A stretch of 64,000 nt of DNA from Nevskia sp964451925 (GTDB lineage Bacteria > Pseudomonadota > Gammaproteobacteria > Nevskiales > Nevskiaceae): NCBI GenBank assembly GCA_964451925.1, contig CAYVKA010000013.1, positions 29,129 to 93,128 on the forward strand, read 5' to 3'. Below the pieces are notes generated by a model that saw only the letters and a program-made list of their open reading frames with translations, was not told where the DNA came from and searched no databases. Positions 21,244 through 29,395 of this stretch are shown in pieces (the first letter of the stretch is position 1; the number at the start of each line of letters is the position of its first letter). Both the position numbers and the translations under genes were made by a program.

Positions 21244-22539
21244 TCAGCGCGCCGTCAGGTCCTTGTAGTCCCGCACCGGCGAGCCGACATAGACCTGGCG
21301 CGGACGCCCGATCTTCAGGCCGCCCGGCTCGGCCACCATCTCCGACCAGTGCGCCACCCAGCCCACGGTGCGGGCGATGGCGAACATCGGCGTGAACATG
21401 TTCACCGGAATGCCCAGCGCCTTGTAGATGATGCCGGAGTAGAAGTCGACGTTCGGGTAGAGCTTGCGCTCCTTGAAGTAGTCGTCGGTGAGCGCGATGC
21501 GCTCCAGCTCCAGCGCCAGTTCGAGCTGCGGATCGTTGCCCATGCCCAGGTGCTGCAGCACCTTGTGGCACTGCTCGCGGATGATGGTGGCGCGCGGGTC
21601 GAAGTTCTTGTAGACGCGATGGCCGAAGCCCATCAGGCGCACGCCGCTCTGCTTGTCCTTGACCTTGGCCAGGAAGGCCGGCACGTTCTTGACGTTGCCG
21701 ATCTCCTCCAGCATTTTCAGCACCGCCTCGTTGGCGCCGCCGTGCGCCGGGCCCCACAGCGCGGCGATGCCGCTGGAGATCGCGGCATAGGGGTTGGTGC
21801 CGGTGGAACCGGCCAGGCGCACCGTGGAGGTCGAAGCGTTCTGCTCGTGGTCGGCGTGCAGGATGAACAGGATGTCCAGCGCCTTGGCCGCCACCGGGTG
21901 CACGTGGTACGGCTCGGCCGGCACCGCGAACATCATGTAGAGCAGGTTCGAGCAGTAGTCGAGGTGGTTCTGCGGGTACATGAAGGGCTGCCCGAAATAC
22001 TTCTTGTAGGCAGCGGCGGCGATGGTCGGGATCTTCGCGATCATGCGGTGGGCGAAGATCTCGCGCTGGCGCGGATCCTTGTTGTTGGTGGTGTCGTGGT
22101 AGAACGCCGACAGCGAGCCGACGATGCCGGTGAGCATGGCCATCGGGTGCGCGTCGTAGCGGAAGCCGTCGAAGAAACGCCGCAGCGACTCGTTGATCAT
22201 GGTGTGGCGGCGGATCGAGGCTTCGAAATCCTCCAGCTGCGTCTTGTTGGGCAGCTCGCCGTTGAGAATCAGGTAGGCCACCTCGATGAAGGTGGACTTG
22301 GCCGCCAGCTGCTCGATCGGATAGCCGCGGTACAGCAGCACGCCCTTGTCGCCGTCGATGTAGGTGATGGCGCTCTTGGTGGAGCAGGTGGAGGTGAAGC
22401 CCGGGTCGTAGGTGAACAGGTCCATCTTGTCGTAGACCTTGCCGACATCGGCACCGGCCGGACCCAGCGTGCCCGTGACCAGCGGCAAATCGACTTTTTC
22501 TCCGGTTTCGTTATCAACCAGGCTATAGCTCTTCGTCAT
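21244..22539 (-). CDS. gltA: Citrate synthase
   Basis: A 431-residue hexameric-type (type II, gram-negative) citrate synthase that condenses acetyl-CoA and oxaloacetate. The N-terminal beta domain (ITYIDGDKGVLLYRGYPIE) and the active-site segments are clear: the CoA/oxaloacetate histidines in LWGPAHGGANE and GFGHRVYKNFDPR, and a C-terminal DFYSGIIYKALGI. The ATG at 22539 gives the family's start; the upstream frame is not conserved. It is a monocistronic minus-strand gene downstream of rpmE. Confidence 0.98.
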   Translation of the reverse strand: MTKSYSLVDNETGEKVDLPLVTGTLGPAGADVGKVYDKMDLFTYDPGFTSTCSTKSAITYIDGDKGVLLYRGYPIEQLAAKSTFIEVAYLILNGELPNKTQLEDFEASIRRHTMINESLRRFFDGFRYDAHPMAMLTGIVGSLSAFYHDTTNNKDPRQREIFAHRMIAKIPTIAAAAYKKYFGQPFMYPQNHLDYCSNLLYMMFAVPAEPYHVHPVAAKALDILFILHADHEQNASTSTVRLAGSTGTNPYAAISSGIAALWGPAHGGANEAVLKMLEEIGNVKNVPAFLAKVKDKQSGVRLMGFGHRVYKNFDPRATIIREQCHKVLQHLGMGNDPQLELALELERIALTDDYFKERKLYPNVDFYSGIIYKALGIPVNMFTPMFAIARTVGWVAHWSEMVAEPGGLKIGRPRQVYVGSPVRDYKDLTAR

Positions 22540-22739
22540 GACCGCAATCTCCGTCAAGGTCCGCTGGAATCGGTTGCCGCAGTGCCGCAAACACCGTCCG
22601 CAGCCGGCGCCGGGACAGGGGCAGTGGGCGTTTGAGCGGCGCAAGCATAACGAGTTTCACCCGTGCGCCGCCAGATGCAAGCCCCTGAAATAGTCAGCAA
22701 AACCCCGGGGAAATCAGACATCCACCGGCTTCTTGAACG

Positions 22740-22765
22740 AAAAGGCCGCCCGGAGGCGGCCTTTT
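22740..22765. terminator. Rho-independent terminator after rpmE
   Basis: AAAAGGCCGCC and GGCGGCCTTTT form an 11-bp stem with a CGGA loop. Read on the minus strand it ends in a T-run just past the rpmE stop. Confidence 0.9.
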
Positions 22766-22784
22766 GAGCGGAAATACGCGAAGT

Positions 22785-22991
22785 TCAGGCAGCTTTGGTG
22801 TAACGCTTCTTGAACTTGTCGACGCGGCCGCCGGTGTCCATCACCTTCTGCTTGCCGGTGTAGAACGGATGGCACAGCGAGCAGACTTCGATCTGCAGGT
22901 CGTGACCCACGGTCGAACGGGTCTTGAACTTGTTGCCGCAGCTGCAGGCAACGTTGATTTCCACGTAGTTCGGATGGATCTCTGCTTTCAT
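22785..22991 (-). CDS. rpmE: 50S ribosomal protein L31, zinc-binding form
   Basis: A 68-residue ribosomal protein L31. The four zinc ligands of the C+ form are present: Cys16 and Cys18 (ACSCGNKF), and Cys37 and Cys40 (VCSLC). The HPFYTGKQK motif follows. It starts at the ATG at 22991 and is followed by a clear terminator. The C+ paralogue usually binds the ribosome when zinc is plentiful; no C- copy is in the window. Confidence 0.97.
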   Translation of the reverse strand: MKAEIHPNYVEINVACSCGNKFKTRSTVGHDLQIEVCSLCHPFYTGKQKVMDTGGRVDKFKKRYTKAA

Positions 22992-23120
22992 GTCTGCTCT
23001 CGTCTCGATCAAGTCCGCACCCCGGAATCCAGGAGCGGAAACCGATCGGTGCAGAAGAAGGGGCGCGAAGTCTACAGGATGGGGCCCACAGCGGCAAGCT
23101 CCGTGCCCATCCGCGCCGGT

Positions 23121-23309
23121 TCAGTCACTTTCCGCCTCGACCTCGACGGTGTATTCGCGGCCATCATCGGCCACCCACAGGCGCACCGTCATCGGCCGGC
23201 AGCACACCGGGCAGTCCTCGGTGTAGGTTTGCGGGCCGGCGCTGAGATCCAGGCTCAGCTCGATGGTTTCCCAGCACGCCGGGCAGGTCACAGTGGTTTC
23301 TTCGATCAT
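23121..23309 (-). CDS. CPXCG-motif cysteine-rich protein
   Basis: A 62-residue acidic protein with two CPxC-type pairs (TCPACW near residue 9 and DCPVCCRP near residue 33), which suggests one bound zinc. This matches the small CPXCG-motif family found beside housekeeping genes in gammaproteobacteria. No function is known. Its ATG overlaps the hemW stop (ATGA), so it is the last gene of the rph-rdgB-hemW group. Confidence 0.85.
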   Translation of the reverse strand: MIEETTVTCPACWETIELSLDLSAGPQTYTEDCPVCCRPMTVRLWVADDGREYTVEVEAESD

Positions 23310-24478
23310 GCCAGGAACTCCCGCAGCAAGGCATTGAGATGGGCGCGGCCGAATTCGCTGGCGCGGATTTGCCCCGCGTCCTCCTCGATCAGGCCCTTGC
23401 GGCGGGCCTGGCCCAGTGGAGCGTCGAGCGCGGCGGCGCTCAGGCCGGTGCGTTGCTCGAAGGTGCGCAGGGCGAACCCCTCGTTCAGGCGTAGCGCATT
23501 CATAGCGAACTCGAACGGCAGCTCCGCCGCCGCCACGATCCGCTCCTCCTGCAGCGCCGCCGCCGTGCCGGCAGCCGACAGGTAGCTGCGTGGATGCTTG
23601 TGGCGGGCGCGACGCACGATGCCGCCGGCGCCGCTGCGCTTGCCGTGGGCGCCGGCGCCGATGCCGATGTAGTCGCCGAAGCCCCAGTAGTTGCGGTTGT
23701 GCCGGCACTGGCGTCCGGGCCGGGCATAGGCCGAAACCTCGTATTGCGCGTAGCCGTGATCGGCCAGCAGGGCCTGCCCGCCCAGCTGCATGGTCCACGC
23801 CGCCTCGTCGTCCGGCAGCGGCGGCGGATGAGCCGCGAACTCGGTGTTGGGCTCCAGGGTCAGCTGGTAATAAGACAGGTGCTCCGGCGCCAGGGCACAG
23901 GCGGCGCGCAGGTCTTCCAGCGCCTCGGCCGGTGTCTGCTGCGGCAGCGCGAACATCAGGTCCAGGTTGATGTTGTCGAAGCCGGCGGCGCGGGCGGTAC
24001 GGTAAGCGGCCACCGCTTCGTCGCGGCCGTGGATGCGGCCCAGCCGCTTGAGCTGGGTGTCATCCAGGCTCTGCACGCCGATCGACAGGCGGTTGACCCC
24101 GGCGGCGCGGTATTCGCGGAAATTGCGCGCGTCGGCGGTGCCAGGGTTGGCCTCCAGCGTGATTTCAATGTCCGCGGCGAACGGCAGGCGCGCCGCCACC
24201 GCCTCCAGCACACGGCCGATGGCGCGGCCGGAGAACAGGCTCGGGGTGCCGCCGCCGGCGAAGATGCTGGATAAGGCCGGGAATCGGGAATCGGGAATCG
24301 GGAATCGCAGTTCGTAGTCGAGATCGCGGATCAGGGCGTCGACGTAGCGGTCCTCCTCGATGTCACCGCGCGCGGCATGCGAGTTGAAGTCGCAATAGGG
24401 GCATTTGCGCACGCACCAGGGGAAGTGCAGGTACAGAGACAGCGGGATATCGGCAAGCACGGTCGCTGAAGCGGCCAT
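23306..24478 (-). CDS. hemW: Radical SAM heme chaperone HemW
   Basis: A 390-residue radical SAM protein that delivers heme and was formerly called coproporphyrinogen oxidase-like. The 4Fe-4S motif CxxxCxxC is at Cys22, Cys26 and Cys29 and is followed by DF, the HemW-type signature. GGGTPSLF (SAM-binding) follows near residue 73. I start at the ATG at 24478; the frame upstream reads through a repeat and is not protein-like. Unusually, residues 58-67 (RFPIPDSRFP) are encoded by a four-unit heptamer repeat between the radical SAM core strands. The ribosome site GGGAG is also supplied by an upstream repeat copy. Confidence 0.93.
   Translation of the reverse strand: MAASATVLADIPLSLYLHFPWCVRKCPYCDFNSHAARGDIEEDRYVDALIRDLDYELRFPIPDSRFPALSSIFAGGGTPSLFSGRAIGRVLEAVAARLPFAADIEITLEANPGTADARNFREYRAAGVNRLSIGVQSLDDTQLKRLGRIHGRDEAVAAYRTARAAGFDNINLDLMFALPQQTPAEALEDLRAACALAPEHLSYYQLTLEPNTEFAAHPPPLPDDEAAWTMQLGGQALLADHGYAQYEVSAYARPGRQCRHNRNYWGFGDYIGIGAGAHGKRSGAGGIVRRARHKHPRSYLSAAGTAAALQEERIVAAAELPFEFAMNALRLNEGFALRTFEQRTGLSAAALDAPLGQARRKGLIEEDAGQIRASEFGRAHLNALLREFLA
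24278..24307. repeat. GGGAATC tandem heptamer inside hemW, copy 3
   Basis: Four perfect tandem copies of CGGGAAT plus CG. This single-arm member of the dispersed family lies within the hemW coding sequence and is translated as RFPIPDSRFP. A change of one unit would shift the reading frame; a change of three would keep it. Confidence 0.92.
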
Positions 24479-24481
24479 ACG

Positions 24482-24510
24482 ACTCCCGATTCCCGATTCC
24501 CGACTCCCGG
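24482..24510. repeat. GGGAATC-family repeat, copy 4
   Basis: A run of CGGGAAT-like units, read on the minus strand, lies in the rdgB-hemW gap with little else. Its last GGGAG is four bases before the hemW ATG and is the only candidate ribosome site there. Confidence 0.85.
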
Positions 24511-24515
24511 CGGCG

Positions 24516-25118
24516 TCAAGCCGCGGCATCATGAATCATCGAATACAGGTGTCGCGCCGCCTTGCCGCGGTGGCTGACGCGGTTCTTCACTTCGGCGTCG
24601 AGCTCGGCGGCGCTGCGTTTCAGGTCCGGCACCAGGAACAGCGGGTCGTAGCCGAACCCGTGCGTGCCGCGCGGATTGTGCAGGATGGTGCCGCGCCAGT
24701 TGCCCTGGGTGATCAGCGGCGTGGCGTCCTCGGCGTGGCGCAGGTAGACCATCAGGCAGACGAAGCGGGCGCCGCGGCGCTCGTCGGGGATGTTCTTCAG
24801 CGCGGCGAGCAGCTTCTGGTTGTTGTCCGAGTCGCTGGCGTCCTCGCCGGCATAGCGCGCCGAGCGCACGCCCGGCGCGCCGTCCAGCGCCGCCACCTCC
24901 AGCCCGGAGTCGTCGGCGATGGCCGGCAGGCCGGATACCAGCGCCGCGTGCCGCGCCTTGAGCAGCGCGTTTTCGACAAAGCTGGGCGCCGTCTCCTCGG
25001 CCGCATCGTCGCAGAACTCGGCGACCGAGCGCAGCTTCCAGCCCAGGGGCCCGAACAGCGCCTGCATCTCGGCGAGCTTGCCGTCGTTGCGGCTGGCGAG
25101 AACCACTTCCGTGTTCAT
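24516..25118 (-). CDS. rdgB: dITP/XTP pyrophosphatase
   Basis: A 200-residue Ham1/RdgB housecleaning enzyme that hydrolyses dITP, XTP and ITP to monophosphates. Motifs are the N-terminal LASRNDGKLAEM, the catalytic TPSFVENALLKARHA variant (here APSFVENALLKARHA), ADDSGLEV, and the C-terminal HGFGYDPLFLV and SHRGKAARHL. Length is typical. It sits 19 bp downstream of rph and is followed by a short repeat and hemW. Confidence 0.97.
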   Translation of the reverse strand: MNTEVVLASRNDGKLAEMQALFGPLGWKLRSVAEFCDDAAEETAPSFVENALLKARHAALVSGLPAIADDSGLEVAALDGAPGVRSARYAGEDASDSDNNQKLLAALKNIPDERRGARFVCLMVYLRHAEDATPLITQGNWRGTILHNPRGTHGFGYDPLFLVPDLKRSAAELDAEVKNRVSHRGKAARHLYSMIHDAAA

Positions 25119-25137
25119 GGGCGCAGTCCCTCGCCGG

Positions 25138-25857
25138 TCAGGGCGCCAGAGCCTCGTTCTGCGCCCGCGTCAGCTCGGCAATGCCCTTGGCGGCCAGATC
25201 GAGCATGGCGTCGAGCTCCTCGCGGCGGAAGGCATGCCCCTCGGCGGTGCCCTGCACCTCGACGAACTGGCCGGCCTCGTTCATCACCACGTTCATATCG
25301 GTCTCGCAGTCCGAATCCTCGACATAGTCCAGGTCCAGCACCGGCTGGCCGCGGTAGATGCCGACCGAGACCGCGGCCACCTGGCCGTGCAGCGGATTGG
25401 TCTTGATCTGGCCGCGCTTGCGCATCGCCGTCACCGCCTCGACCAGGGCCACATAGCCGCCGGTGATGCTCGCGGTGCGGGTGCCGCCGTCGGCCTGCAG
25501 CACATCGCAGTCGACGGTGATGGTGAAATTGCCGAGGGCGCCCAGGTCCAGCACTGAACGCAGCGAGCGGCCGATCAGGCGCTGGATCTCCTGACTGCGG
25601 CCGCTCTGCTTGCCCTGCGCCGCCTCGCGCTTGCTGCGCGAGTGCGTGGCGCGCGGCAGCATGCCGTACTCGGCGGTCAGCCAGCCGCCGCCCTGCTCCT
25701 TGCGCCAGGCCGGCGCGCGCTCTTCCACGCTGGCGGTGCACAGCACGCGGGTGTCGCCGAAACCGACCAGCACGGAACCTTCCGCGTGCTTGGTAAACTG
25801 GCGCTGGATGGTGATGGGACGAAGCTGGTCGGCATTGCGGCCGGAGGGACGGGTCAT
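25138..25857 (-). CDS. rph: Ribonuclease PH
   Basis: A 239-residue phosphorolytic 3'-5' exoribonuclease that trims tRNA 3' ends. It opens with RPSGRNADQLRPI and contains GSVLVGFGDTRVLC, the RNA-binding/active segment GWLTAEYGMLPRATHSR, and the phosphate-site QADGGTRTASITGG. The ATG at 25857 gives the family start. It is full length, unlike the truncated rph of E. coli K-12, and lies directly upstream of rdgB. Confidence 0.97.
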   Translation of the reverse strand: MTRPSGRNADQLRPITIQRQFTKHAEGSVLVGFGDTRVLCTASVEERAPAWRKEQGGGWLTAEYGMLPRATHSRSKREAAQGKQSGRSQEIQRLIGRSLRSVLDLGALGNFTITVDCDVLQADGGTRTASITGGYVALVEAVTAMRKRGQIKTNPLHGQVAAVSVGIYRGQPVLDLDYVEDSDCETDMNVVMNEAGQFVEVQGTAEGHAFRREELDAMLDLAAKGIAELTRAQNEALAP

Positions 25858-25924
25858 GGGAGTCGACGGGTGGGACACGACGGCGGCCACGCTGCGGCCG
25901 CGACGGCGGGCACCTCCGCCCGCC

Positions 25925-26566
25925 TCAACCGCCGTGTCTTGAAGCCTGGGTGGTGGTCTGAGGCTTGATTATACCCCTCAGCCAGCTGCGCCACGGCATG
26001 CGCCAGGCCATCAGCAGCAGGAACAGGCCCAGGTAAATCATCGGTTCGGTCTCGTCCTTCTTCACCAGCCAGACGAAATGGCAGCAGGCCAGCAGTGCGG
26101 CCGGATAGACCAGGCGGTGCAGGCTCTTCCAGCGCCGCCGCAGACGCCGCTGCCAGCCGTCGGTGGAGGTGATCGCCAGCGGCAACAGAAACAGCCAGCA
26201 GGAGAAGCCCAAGGTGATCCAGGTGCGCTTGACCAGGTCCTCGCCCAGCTTGGGCAGTGACAGCTGCAGGTCAAACACCAGGTACAGGGCGAAATGCGCG
26301 CACATGTAGAAGTAGGCGAACAGGCCCAGCGTGCGGCGCAGCTGGATCGGCTCGGGCCGGCCGCTGAGCTGGCGCAGCGGCGTCATCGCCAGCGTCAGCA
26401 GCAGGATCTGCAGCGCGCGGCTGCCGGTGCCGTGTTCGAGGGTTTCCACCGGATTGGGGCCGAGATGGCCGACATAGGTCAGCCAGCCCAGGCGCGCGGC
26501 CGGCGCCAGACACAGCAGCCAAACGACGAGCTTGAGCCAGCGCAGCGCAATGGAGTTCACGGCCAC
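25925..26566 (-). CDS. msrQ: Heme-binding membrane subunit MsrQ of the periplasmic methionine sulfoxide reductase
   Basis: A 213-residue inner-membrane b-type cytochrome that passes electrons from the quinone pool or flavin to MsrP. Around five or six membrane helices carry conserved histidines (the YMCAHFALYLVFD helix, LHRLVYPAAL, and CCHFVWLV). The GTG at 26566, overlapping the end of msrP, has GAGG six bases upstream; a second GTG at 26560 is less well placed. It is co-transcribed with msrP. Confidence 0.93.
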   Translation of the reverse strand: MAVNSIALRWLKLVVWLLCLAPAARLGWLTYVGHLGPNPVETLEHGTGSRALQILLLTLAMTPLRQLSGRPEPIQLRRTLGLFAYFYMCAHFALYLVFDLQLSLPKLGEDLVKRTWITLGFSCWLFLLPLAITSTDGWQRRLRRRWKSLHRLVYPAALLACCHFVWLVKKDETEPMIYLGLFLLLMAWRMPWRSWLRGIIKPQTTTQASRHGG

Positions 26567-26574
26567 GATCCGCC

Positions 26575-27549
26575 TCAGAAATAGGTGCGCAGGTCCAGCC
26601 CGGAATACAGCGAGGCCACTTCCGGGTAGCCGTTGAACATCAGCGTCGGCCGCTTGAACAGCTCGCCCAGCCGGCGCTCGCTCTTCTGGCTCCAGCGCGG
26701 ATGGTCGACCTGCGGATTGACGTTGGCATAGAAGCCGTATTCCTCCGGCGCCACGGCGCTCCAGGTGGTCTGCGGCGCCTGCTCGGTGAAGTCGATGCGG
26801 ACGATCGACTTGATGCTCTTGAAGCCGTACTTCCACGGCAGCGTCAGGCGCAGCGGCGCGCCGTTCTGGTTGGGCAGGGCCTTGCCGTACAACCCCAGGG
26901 ACAGGAACGCCAGCGGGTGCATGGCCTCGTCGATGCGCAGCCCCTCGCGATAGGGCCAGGGCAGCACGCCGCCCGCTTCGGGCATCTGCTTCGGCTCGTA
27001 CAGCGTGGTGAAGGCGACATACCGTGCTTTCGAAGTGGGCTTGAAGCGCGCCAGCAGGGGCCCCAGCGCGAAGCCGTCCCAGGGCACCACGATGCTCCAG
27101 CCCTCGACGCAGCGGTGGCGGTAGATGCGCTCCTCCAGCGGGTACAGCTTGAGCAGGTCATCGATGCCGAGCTGGCCCGGCGCGGCGCATTCGCCCCCCA
27201 CGGCCAGGGTCCAGGGCCGCACTTTCAGGGTCGCGGCATAGCGCGCCGGCTCGGTCTTGTCAGTGCCGAATTCGTAGTAGTTGTTGTAGTGCGTGACATC
27301 CTCGAACGGCGTCGGCGGCTCCTTGCCGGCCATGTCGGTCTTCCGGTCCAGCTTGAAGTCGGCGCCGGCGCCCGCACCTTGAACAGTGGAAGCCTTGGGC
27401 GCATCGCCGGCGCGGCCGCAGCCGGCGGCAGCCAGGCCGATGGCGCCGAGGCCCAGTTGCGCCAGAAAACGGCGGCGGTCGCGGTAAACCGGCTCCGGGG
27501 TAATCTCGGAAGGGCGGAGCGGGTGCTGCGGGCTGAGGCGGATCAACAT
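26575..27549 (-). CDS. msrP: Periplasmic protein-methionine-sulfoxide reductase catalytic subunit MsrP
   Basis: A 324-residue molybdenum-cofactor protein exported by Tat. The twin-arginine region DRRRFLAQLGLG is followed by a hydrophobic stretch and Ala/Gly. The mature part shows the family's FNNYYEFG-like motif (here HYNNYYEFGTDK) and the molybdenum-ligand Cys in YRHRCVEGWSIVVPW. It repairs oxidised methionines in envelope proteins with MsrQ. The ATG at 27549 has AGGTG six bases before it. It diverges from sufE. Confidence 0.95.
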   Translation of the reverse strand: MLIRLSPQHPLRPSEITPEPVYRDRRRFLAQLGLGAIGLAAAGCGRAGDAPKASTVQGAGAGADFKLDRKTDMAGKEPPTPFEDVTHYNNYYEFGTDKTEPARYAATLKVRPWTLAVGGECAAPGQLGIDDLLKLYPLEERIYRHRCVEGWSIVVPWDGFALGPLLARFKPTSKARYVAFTTLYEPKQMPEAGGVLPWPYREGLRIDEAMHPLAFLSLGLYGKALPNQNGAPLRLTLPWKYGFKSIKSIVRIDFTEQAPQTTWSAVAPEEYGFYANVNPQVDHPRWSQKSERRLGELFKRPTLMFNGYPEVASLYSGLDLRTYF

Positions 27550-27692
27550 GACGACACCTGGGTGTGCTGGGAGGTTCACGGCCTGCCGGTTCCGGCGCGG
27601 GGCGTGCACTACGACCGCACCATAGCGCGCCGGTTCGCAGCTAACATACCCCCGGTACGCTTGGACACAAACTACGGACGCACGGACATCAC

Positions 27693-28121
27693 ATGCAGCT
27701 CGAGGAACTGGCGGAAACATTTGAAATGCTGGGCAATTGGGAGGAGCGCTACCGCTACCTGATCGAGCTCGGCCGCAAGCTGCCGCCGCTGTCCGAGGCC
27801 GAGCACAGCGAGGCCAACAAGGTGCGCGGCTGCATGAGCCAGGTGTGGATGACCGCGCACACTGAGCCCGGCCCGCCGCTGAAGCTGCATTTCAGCGGCG
27901 ATTCCGACGCGCACATCGTCAAGGGCCTGATCGCGGTGCTGTTCACGCTCTACTCCGACCGCAGCCCGCGCGAAATCCTCGACACCGACATCGGCGATGC
28001 CTTTGCCCGGCTGGGCCTGGAAAGCCATCTGAGCATGAACCGGCGCAACGGCTTCTATTCCATGGTGGAACGCATCAAGCTGATGGCGGCGCAGGCGGTC
28101 GGCGAAACCTCGTCCGCCTGA
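27693..28121 (+). CDS. sufE: SufE-family cysteine desulfurase sulfur acceptor
   Basis: A 142-residue SufE/CsdE-like protein. It takes persulfide from a cysteine desulfurase (SufS/CsdA) for iron-sulfur or other sulfur transfer. The acceptor cysteine lies in NKVRGCMSQVWM, the family's core motif, and the C-terminal LSMNRRNGFYSMVERIK segment is also typical. No suf operon genes are adjacent, so the partner must be elsewhere. It diverges from msrP, and the MITE-like repeat begins three bases after its stop. Confidence 0.95.
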   Translation: MQLEELAETFEMLGNWEERYRYLIELGRKLPPLSEAEHSEANKVRGCMSQVWMTAHTEPGPPLKLHFSGDSDAHIVKGLIAVLFTLYSDRSPREILDTDIGDAFARLGLESHLSMNRRNGFYSMVERIKLMAAQAVGETSSA

Positions 28122-28124
28122 GCT

Positions 28125-28392
28125 AGGGAATCTCTGAACAAGTCCCTGCCCTGCCGCGGCTTGCCTTTTCGCGCAGGGCAAGGCGCGAGGAGCGTGGTGT
28201 ACTTTCCGTACACCAGCGACGAGCAACGCCGCCCTGCGCGAAAAGGCAAGCCGCCCAAAGGGTTGCCCCCCATTTTGCGCCATGCCGCGTTGCTCGCTCC
28301 TCATGTACTTCCAGTACACCTCGTCGCTCGCGCCTTGCCTGGCGCAATATGGGGGGGCAACGGCAGGGCAGGGACTTGTTCAGAGGTTCCCT
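28125..28392. mobile_element. 268-bp MITE-like element with nested hairpins
   Basis: The outer 32-bp terminal arms (28125-28156 and 28361-28392) are inverted with 31 of 32 matches, starting AGGGAAYCTCTGAACAAG. Inside, a perfect 23-bp inverted pair (28157-28179 and 28231-28253) carries a smaller stem with TGGTGTAC/GTACACCA arms at its tip. A second imperfect pair (about 28264-28282 and 28341-28360) carries another GTAC-tipped stem. The whole could fold as a two-branched structure. It has no coding gene and fills the sufE-qmcA gap. I saw no clear target-site duplication. Confidence 0.8.
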
Positions 28393-28438
28393 AGCCTAGA
28401 ATCGGGGCTTCGGCCGCAATCCGGCAACAGGGGGCAAT

Positions 28439-29395
28439 GTGTCCATCGCAAGCATTTTTCTCGGCGTCGTGGTGCTGTTTGTCGTTGCCATCCTGTTCCG
28501 CAGCATCGTCATCGTGCCGCAGGGCATGGAGTACACGGTGGAGCGCTTCGGCAAGTACAAGGAGACGATCAAGCCCGGCTTCCACCAGCTGGTGCCGCTG
28601 TTCGACCGCGTCGGCCGGCGCCTGTCGTTGATGGAGCAGGTGCTGGACGTGCCCAGCCAGGAGGTCATCACCAAGGACAACGCCATGGTCGGCGTCGACG
28701 GCGTGGTGTTCTTCCAGATCCTCGACGCGGCACGCGCCGCCTACGAGGTGCAGAACCTGCAATACGCCATCCTCAACCTGACCATGACCAACCTGCGCAC
28801 GGTGATGGGCTCGATGGACCTGGACGAGCTGCTGTCGCAGCGCGATCACATCAATTCGCGCCTGCTCACCGTGGTCGACCAGGCCACCTCGCCCTGGGGC
28901 GTGAAGCTGACGCGGATCGAGATCAAGGACATCCGCCCGCCGGCCGACCTGATCGACTCGATGGGCCGGCAGATGAAGGCCGAGCGCGACAAGCGCGCCT
29001 CGATCCTGGAAGCGGAAGGCGCGCGGCAGTCCGCCATCCTCAAGGCCGAAGGCGCGCGCCAGGCCGAGATCCTCGCCGCCGAAGCGGAGAAGCAGAAGCG
29101 CATCCTCGAGGCCGAAGGCCTCAAGGAAGCCGCCTTCCGCGAAGCCGAGGCGCGCGAGCGCTCGGCCGAAGCCGAAGCGCGGGCGACACAGGTAGTATCC
29201 GAGGCCATCGCCAAGGGCAGCCCGCAGGCGCTCAACTACTTCATCGCGCAGAAATACGTGGCCGCGCTGGAACAGATCGGCAAGGCGCCGAACCAGAAGC
29301 TGGTGCTGATGCCGCTGGAAGCCGGCAGCGTCATCGGCGCCATCGGCGGCATCGCCGAACTGGCCAGGCAGGCGGCGCAGGGCAAGGCTTCGTGA
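28439..29395 (+). CDS. qmcA: SPFH/band 7 membrane protease-associated protein QmcA
   Basis: A 318-residue stomatin/prohibitin-like protein with one N-terminal membrane helix (about 4-24). The SPFH domain begins at IVPQGMEYTVERFGKYKETIKPG. A C-terminal Ala/Glu-rich coiled coil (about 180-260, with repeated EAEGARQ units) precedes a hydrophobic tail. Sequence and length closely follow E. coli QmcA. Such proteins form membrane scaffolds that regulate FtsH-type proteases. The start is a GTG at 28439. It is coupled to nfeD by a GTGA overlap. Confidence 0.94.
   Translation: MSIASIFLGVVVLFVVAILFRSIVIVPQGMEYTVERFGKYKETIKPGFHQLVPLFDRVGRRLSLMEQVLDVPSQEVITKDNAMVGVDGVVFFQILDAARAAYEVQNLQYAILNLTMTNLRTVMGSMDLDELLSQRDHINSRLLTVVDQATSPWGVKLTRIEIKDIRPPADLIDSMGRQMKAERDKRASILEAEGARQSAILKAEGARQAEILAAEAEKQKRILEAEGLKEAAFREAEARERSAEAEARATQVVSEAIAKGSPQALNYFIAQKYVAALEQIGKAPNQKLVLMPLEAGSVIGAIGGIAELARQAAQGKAS

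Noticed and set aside
28161..28394. Short open frames within the 268-bp repeat
   Set aside because: They arise from the inverted repeats and show no protein-like pattern or ribosome site.
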